Source of the DNA: Ariolimax columbianus | Lineage: Eukaryota > Mollusca > Gastropoda > Stylommatophora > Arionidae | Assembly: GCA_036924085.1 (NCBI GenBank) | Contig: JAVGWX010000013.1 | Coordinates: 64,623,157 to 64,687,156 of the forward strand | Reading direction: 5' to 3' | DNA: 64,000 nucleotides | In this document: piece after piece, positions 59,330 to 64,000 of the stretch | Position numbering within the stretch: position 1 is the first letter of the stretch | Layout: every line of letters begins with the position of its first letter | Notes under the pieces: generated by a model | What the model saw: the letters and a program-made list of their open reading frames with translations, nothing else | The model's database searches: none | Told to the model about the DNA's origin: nothing | Made by a program: the position numbers and the translations under genes

Positions 59330-62300
59330 GTCTACACGTAAAGGCCAGTTCTATGGACAAAGTCTACTGTGTTGGGGAGTTCTTCAAGACTCTCACAAAA
59401 GTTTGTATGTGTGGGTTCGTCTCCGTGGGTAAGTATTCACAACGCAGTTGCTTTAGCATGTTACAGTCTTGACAAAGGAAGGGTTCTGATACTGACACGG
59501 AACTGCATACCGAGGAGCGCGGTAGCTGTCAATTACACTGGTCAAACAGAAATTGTAGGACTCGACATAATGACACAAGAAACGAAGATCCGCATCTTCA
59601 ACCTGTATTGCCCACCCAACAAAGACCTGTCGCTCTCGAGTATGGACATTAAGGACTCCAGCTGCCTAGTAGTTGGAGACTTCAACAGCCACTCGGAGAG
59701 ATGGGAATATTCGGACACAGACAACAGAGGTGATGAAGTGGAAGACTGGGAGATAGACACAAATCTCTATCTTCTCAATAGGCCGGAGGACAGCCCTATC
59801 TTCTATTCTAGAACATGGCATACCACCTCTACTCCAGACTTTGCCTTTTCCACGGTTGATATTCACCACAAAATAGACGGCCAGGTGCTAAAACAAATTG
59901 GCAGGTAGCGACAAAAGGCCAATTAGGCTAGAAATTAATATGGAAGTAGGCCCACAGGAAATAAAAGCGCTCCCACGTTGGAACTATAAACGAGCCGACT
60001 GAGACAGATTAGCAATTCTGACAGATCGGCTATGTGAAATCATCAACACACGGAATAACAATATGAAACCTATGGTGGAAAGCCTAAGCAAAGCAATAAT
60101 GCAAGCAGCCACCGAAACCATCGCACGAGGGGCAAGGAAAACTACAAGCCATATTGGAATGATGAATTGCAGAAAGCGGAAGACGAAGTCTCAAATGCTA
60201 GGAACACGGCAGAGAGAGAACAATCTATGGAGGCAAATATCGCCCTCAATGCTATCACGGCGAAATACAAAAGAACACTAAACCAAATAACAAGAGAGAG
60301 CTGGAAAAATAAAACAGAAAGCCTAAATTTAGATAAAGAAGGGAACAAACTATGGAAGTTAGTCAGAGCCATGAATGACGAAAAACCATCAAATAAACAA
60401 ATTACCATCAAGCATGGCGACTACATGCTTACTGAAAAAAAAGCAGCAAACGCCTTTATAGAACGAACACTATGCCAGAGCAAACCACATTGATGTCCCT
60501 ACAGACAGGCACACAGACATTAGTGAAGAACAATAGAGCCACGACAACATCAATATGGCACCAGAGGAGCACATGATGGCAATACTAACAATGAATGAAA
60601 TGGAAGAGGCCATGAAAACATAAAGAAAAAGAAATCGCCCGGAAAAGATGGGGTAACACAAAATGCTGATGGAGTTGGGCCAAACAGCAAAGAGGAAGTT
60701 ACTATCAGTCCTGAACCAAAGCTGGAAAAGGGGAATTGTACCTCAGACATGGAAAGACGCTGTACTTATACTAGTACCAAAGAAAGAAAAAAGATAGAAC
60801 AGATCCAAATGGATACAGGCCTATCAGTCTAGTGAGCTGTGTAGGTAAACTGATGGAACGTTTGATAAACACTAGACTGATGTGGCTTCTGGAAGAAAAA
60901 CACATACTAATTCCACAGCAAGCAGGCTTTAGACAGCACAGATCCACTAATGACCAGATCACTCTCATAGCCCAGTTAATAGATTATGCTTACCAGTAGA
61001 AAAAACACACATTAGCGGTTTGGGTAGATTTAGAGAAGACAATTGACAAGGTGTGGATAAAGGGACTTAAAGTCAAGCTACGAAGAAGTGAAGTTTGTGG
61101 GACAATTTACAGATGGATCAGCGACTACCTCGAAAACAGAACATCCATAGTTCAAGTACAATAGCAGTTGAGCAAAAAGGTGACACTTGAGCAGGGAGTA
61201 CCCCAAAGGGGAGTACTGTCACCAACACCTTTCCTGGTGTATATAAAAAACATCACAGAGAATATACAAAGAAGAGTCCACAGCTCCATGTTTGCAGACG
61301 ATCTGGCTATTTGGACCTCTGAAAAAAATCTCACCATAGAAAGCAATCGGATGCAGTAGGCCCTAACATCGTTGGGGGAGTGGGTGAACTCATGGCTGGT
61401 CAAAATAAATGAGGAAAAAACAACATGTACGATATTCTCGCTTTCAAACAAACCCCAGAACACTAAAATAAGTCTTAACGGCAAATATTTGCCGACAAAC
61501 GGCAACCAAAACTACCTGGGAGTCACATTTGATCGGTGCATGACATGGAAAAGTCAGATCGAGAGAAACCGAATGAGAGCCAGACAAAGAATGGCAACCA
61601 TGAGGAAACTTGCTGGCACAAGCTGGGGAACAGACGAAACTGTACACTGGAAGAGTGAGACCAGTTCTTGAGTATGGCATTGCGGCATGGACAACAGCAG
61701 CAAAGGTGAACTTTGATAAAATTAGCAAACTTCAAAACCAAGCCATGAGAGTTATAACAGCAGGCATGAAGTCAACGCCAATTGTAGAACAGGAAAAGAT
61801 TAGAAATCTGCAATCCATGACCGACAGAAGAGACTGCAGAGCCCCCCAGCAGCAAGCAGAGAAACTCAGAAGACTGACAGACCACCCAATGCATCAGAGA
61901 CTAAATAGATTTGGAAATGGGAAATTAAAGCGGAGAAACTTTGCAGAAATAGCCAAAGCAAAGATAGCGAAGACACTATGAACACATTAACACCAAAGCC
62001 CATCCCTACTGTACGCAAACCTACCTGGAAGCAGCATGTCATTCCGGAGGTGGTAGAAAATATACCAGGTATTTGAAACAGGAACAGCAAGACTGAAAAA
62101 GAAAGAAGAGACATAACCCTGAGGTACATAACGAAAAACTACCCAAGCATGAACTGGACCCATGCATACACCGAGGGGTCTGTAACAAACACAACACAGA
62201 ACGGAGGGGCAGAGGTATTCCTGAGTCTACCAAATGGTAAAAAAATAACACTGTCAGTGGCAACTGGAAAATACACATGCAATTTCAGAGCGGAGGCAGA

Positions 62301-62947
62301 CGGCACTGAGGGATGCAGCAGAAGCAATGCTGACAGGAAAAAGAAATGAAAGGCAGATAGTCCTGTTTACAGATACCCTGGCCGTAGTCACAGCACTAAA
62401 AAGTAGAAAAATACTGAACTAAATGATTTAAGAGCAGTACTCTGTCAACTATGCCAGCAGTCCGCACCAAAAAGAGTAGTGGTACAGTGGGTTCCATCCC
62501 ACTGTAACATCCAAGGCAACGAGGAGGCAGACAGACTGGCAAAAGAAGGTGCAAGACTACCACAACCAGATTCTAGTGTCACCTACAAAGAGTCCAAAAG
62601 GCTTATTAGAGCCAGATACATGGCCAAATGGGAAACAGAACATACTGGCTACACAAAAACGATGCTTATTACCAGTTGGACAGAAGAGAGCAGGTCGCGG
62701 TCTGCAGACTCCGCACAGGCCACAACAGACTAAGGTACCCCCTTTTCAATAAACTGAAGATAGGTGGCACTGACGAATGCAATTGTGGCACCGGCAAAAC
62801 TGCCCGACATACGAGGACCAGAGAAAGCACATGTGACCATCACCAGTGGCAAACACTAGACATGCTCTTTGGAAGTGTCGACAGCCTTAGGATGACCGCT
62901 GCTTTTTTCGAAAAAAGTACAGATTGACGAAGAAGAAGAAGAATAAA
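59330..62947 (+). mobile_element. I/Nimb-like LINE remnant with endonuclease, unit 3 copy
   Basis: The most complete copy of the family: endonuclease C-terminal half (59369-59908), linker (60063-60493), RT (60550-61671, with NGYRPISLV, QAGFRQHRSTNDQIT and MFADDLAIW), connection region (61610-61981) and RNase H (62149-62349 and 62479-62733, with WVPSHCNIQGNEEADRLAKE), then the ECNCGTGK C-terminus and a GAA-rich end. Shared TAG at 60997-60999; additional private damage includes a stop after SNRMQ (near 61357) and a 1-base loss near 61965. No intact ORF. Confidence 0.88.
59369..59908 (+). pseudogene. LINE endonuclease domain, C-terminal half
   Basis: 179 aa. It contains IRIFNLYCPPNKDL, CLVVGDFNSHSERW (the GDFN metal-binding motif at about residue 98) and HTTSTPDFAFST, which correspond to the core of AP-type endonucleases of jockey/I-type LINEs. 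The N-terminal motifs (WN and E) are missing or scrambled upstream, and the frame ends at TAG (59906-59908) before the final SDH motif. Beyond it, in another frame, RPIRLEINMEVGPQEIKAL continues into the linker, showing that this was once one polyprotein. Confidence 0.8.
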
Positions 62948-63006
62948 CAGACAATATGATTCTCAATTTGCGTTACATTACTCGACGATATTCCGGCGAT
63001 TTGCGG

Positions 63007-63055
63007 CCCCCATCCCCCCACCCCACCCCCACACACCCCCTACCCCCCACCCCCC
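63007..63055. repeat. C-rich tract, unit 3
   Basis: About 49 bases of imperfect C runs broken by single A or T (accccacccccacacacccc). It occupies the site of the pure poly-C in units 1 and 2. Confidence 0.9.
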
Positions 63056-63199
63056 TTCACAATGGCGGCATTCCCTGGTAGAATAAATTTCTTTCTTTAT
63101 TTCATTTCTCAATTTTGTTCATCGGTTGAAGTTAAAGTGAGCTAAACTGCGAGAACTATTACCGGTAAAAGTGTCAATGGTAAGCTACATAAGCTGTGC

Positions 63200-63655
63200 A
63201 GTGGTGAATGCTTGGAATGTATTGCCATATGAAGTAGTTTTAGGCTGGAACAATTAATGCATTTAAGAATAGATTGGATGCACATAGCTTTTAGAGCTAG
63301 GAAATGTAAATGCAACTGGTTGTTTACAGACTGCATAGTTTTCTAAGCCAGTATAAAGACATCGTCTTCTTAACCAGTATAAAGATATAGTCTTCTAAGG
63401 CAGTATAAAGACATCGTCTTCTAAACCAGTATAAAGACATCGTCTTATAAACCAGTATAAAGACACAGTCTTCTAAACCAGTATAAAGAAACAGCCTTCT
63501 TAACGAGTATAAAGACAGTCTTCTAAACCTGTATAAAAACATAGTCTTATAAACCAATATAAAGACACAGTCTTCTAAACCAGTATAAAGTTTCAGTCTT
63601 CTGAACCAGTATAAAGAGGCAGTCTCCTCAACCCGTATAAAGACGTTAACTTAGT
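63200..63655 (+). mobile_element. LINE 3' UTR with 26-bp minisatellite, unit 3 copy
   Basis: Copy of 11440-11896 / 35080-35552. It lacks the copies around gtagaaagacataatcgtct seen in the other units, so the array has contracted at its 3' side. Confidence 0.8.
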
Positions 63656-63770
63656 TACATATTGTACATTAAATGGAGAGTATTTCTCTTTAGCCCAAAA
63701 ATTAAAGGTGTTCACCGCACGCTGCTGGAGAACAAATTGAGAGTGATCCACGGCCTCTCTTGAGAGACGC

Positions 63771-64000
63771 TTGGTCGGAATCACTCTCCGTAACCAAGGC
63801 ATGCAAAATTACTACAATTTGGACATAACGACGATTGTCCCTGATACGGTATTCTGTGCAGACAAGGCAAACTATAGATGGGCAGGTCACATGTTGAGAC
63901 AAAATGGTCGATGGAGCACAGCGACAGTTGTCTGGTTTCCCCGAAGTAAAAAAAAAGAGACCCCGGGAAAACATCCATTGCGTTGGTAAAGCTCTCCTGC
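63771..64000 (+). mobile_element. RTE C-terminal fragment, unit 3 copy (cut by window end)
   Basis: Copy of 12499-12717. It reads ANYRWAGHMLRQNGRW, closer to the RTE pattern GHxxRxxxxRW than units 1 and 2 (MLEQNGRW). The window ends just after the PLRW stop. Confidence 0.65.

Larger units (their letters stand above)
47438..64000. repeat. Macro-repeat unit 3 (partial, diverged)
   Basis: This is the third direct copy, cut by the window end within the RTE C-terminal fragment that precedes the rDNA mosaic. It is visibly more diverged than units 1 and 2 are from each other. It has a 3.4-kb RTE insertion (51971-55384), a deletion of about 376 bp in the CR1/L2-like LINE (junction near 57145), a deletion of about 486 bp near 63727, and about 1.3 kb of retained sequence (58586-58696 and 58724-59941) that units 1 and 2 have lost. 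Confidence 0.93.

Noticed and set aside
59069..59472. Phe/Leu/Ser-rich ORFs resembling membrane proteins
   Set aside because: They translate a polypyrimidine tract. The hydrophobic composition comes from TTC/TCT repeats.
1..64000. Prokaryotic operon, phage or defence system
   Set aside because: The metazoan-type rRNA fragments, non-LTR retrotransposons, SINE and satellite show animal nuclear DNA. There are no bacterial gene organisation signals.

Overview
This is eukaryotic, animal, repeat-only DNA. I see no intact host gene. The nuclear 18S and 28S rRNA fragments have metazoan sequence, and their variable region looks molluscan, possibly heterobranch gastropod. The retrotransposons (RTE, CR1/L2-like, and I/Nimb-like elements with RNase H) and a tRNA-derived SINE fit that assignment. 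The organism is an inference from family resemblance, not from a database search.

The dominant structure is a direct tandem macro-repeat of about 23.7 kb. Unit 1 is 1-23646, unit 2 is 23647-47437, and unit 3 is 47438-64000, cut off by the window end. Each unit has a body of about 19 kb followed by about 4.7 kb of a 55-bp satellite, and the unit boundaries lie inside that satellite. Units 1 and 2 are nearly identical. Unit 3 is more diverged and differs by several large indels.

The body is the same in each unit. In unit 1 coordinates the order is: an AT-rich spacer without recognisable genes (870-3561); a minus-strand I/Nimb-like LINE with an internal deletion (3562-4648); a shard of LINE reverse transcriptase (5190-5306); a minus-strand CR1/L2-like LINE that has lost its catalytic centre (5318-7276); an unidentified GC-richer segment (7277-8188); a plus-strand I/Nimb-like LINE with reverse transcriptase and RNase H (8189-11208); a poly-C tract; a LINE 3' end expanded into a 26-bp minisatellite (11440-11896); an RTE C-terminal fragment (12499-12870); a mosaic of degenerate 18S and 28S rDNA pieces (13152-15052); further minus-strand CR1/L2-like and RNase H-LINE fragments (15649-17150); an RTE 3' end with an (ATG)n tail (17182-17425); more LINE 3' ends (18662-19290); and then the satellite array, which carries a SINE with target-site duplications.

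Unit 3 alone carries a nearly full-length RTE retrotransposon (51971-55384, 12-bp target-site duplication) inserted into the minus-strand I/Nimb-like LINE. It also keeps about 1.2 kb that units 1 and 2 have lost, including the LINE endonuclease domain. Stops shared by all units show that the LINEs were dead before the macro-repeat was amplified. The most unusual features are the macro-repeat itself, the chimeric and re-duplicated 18S/28S fragments, and a 28S-derived segment bounded by direct repeats.
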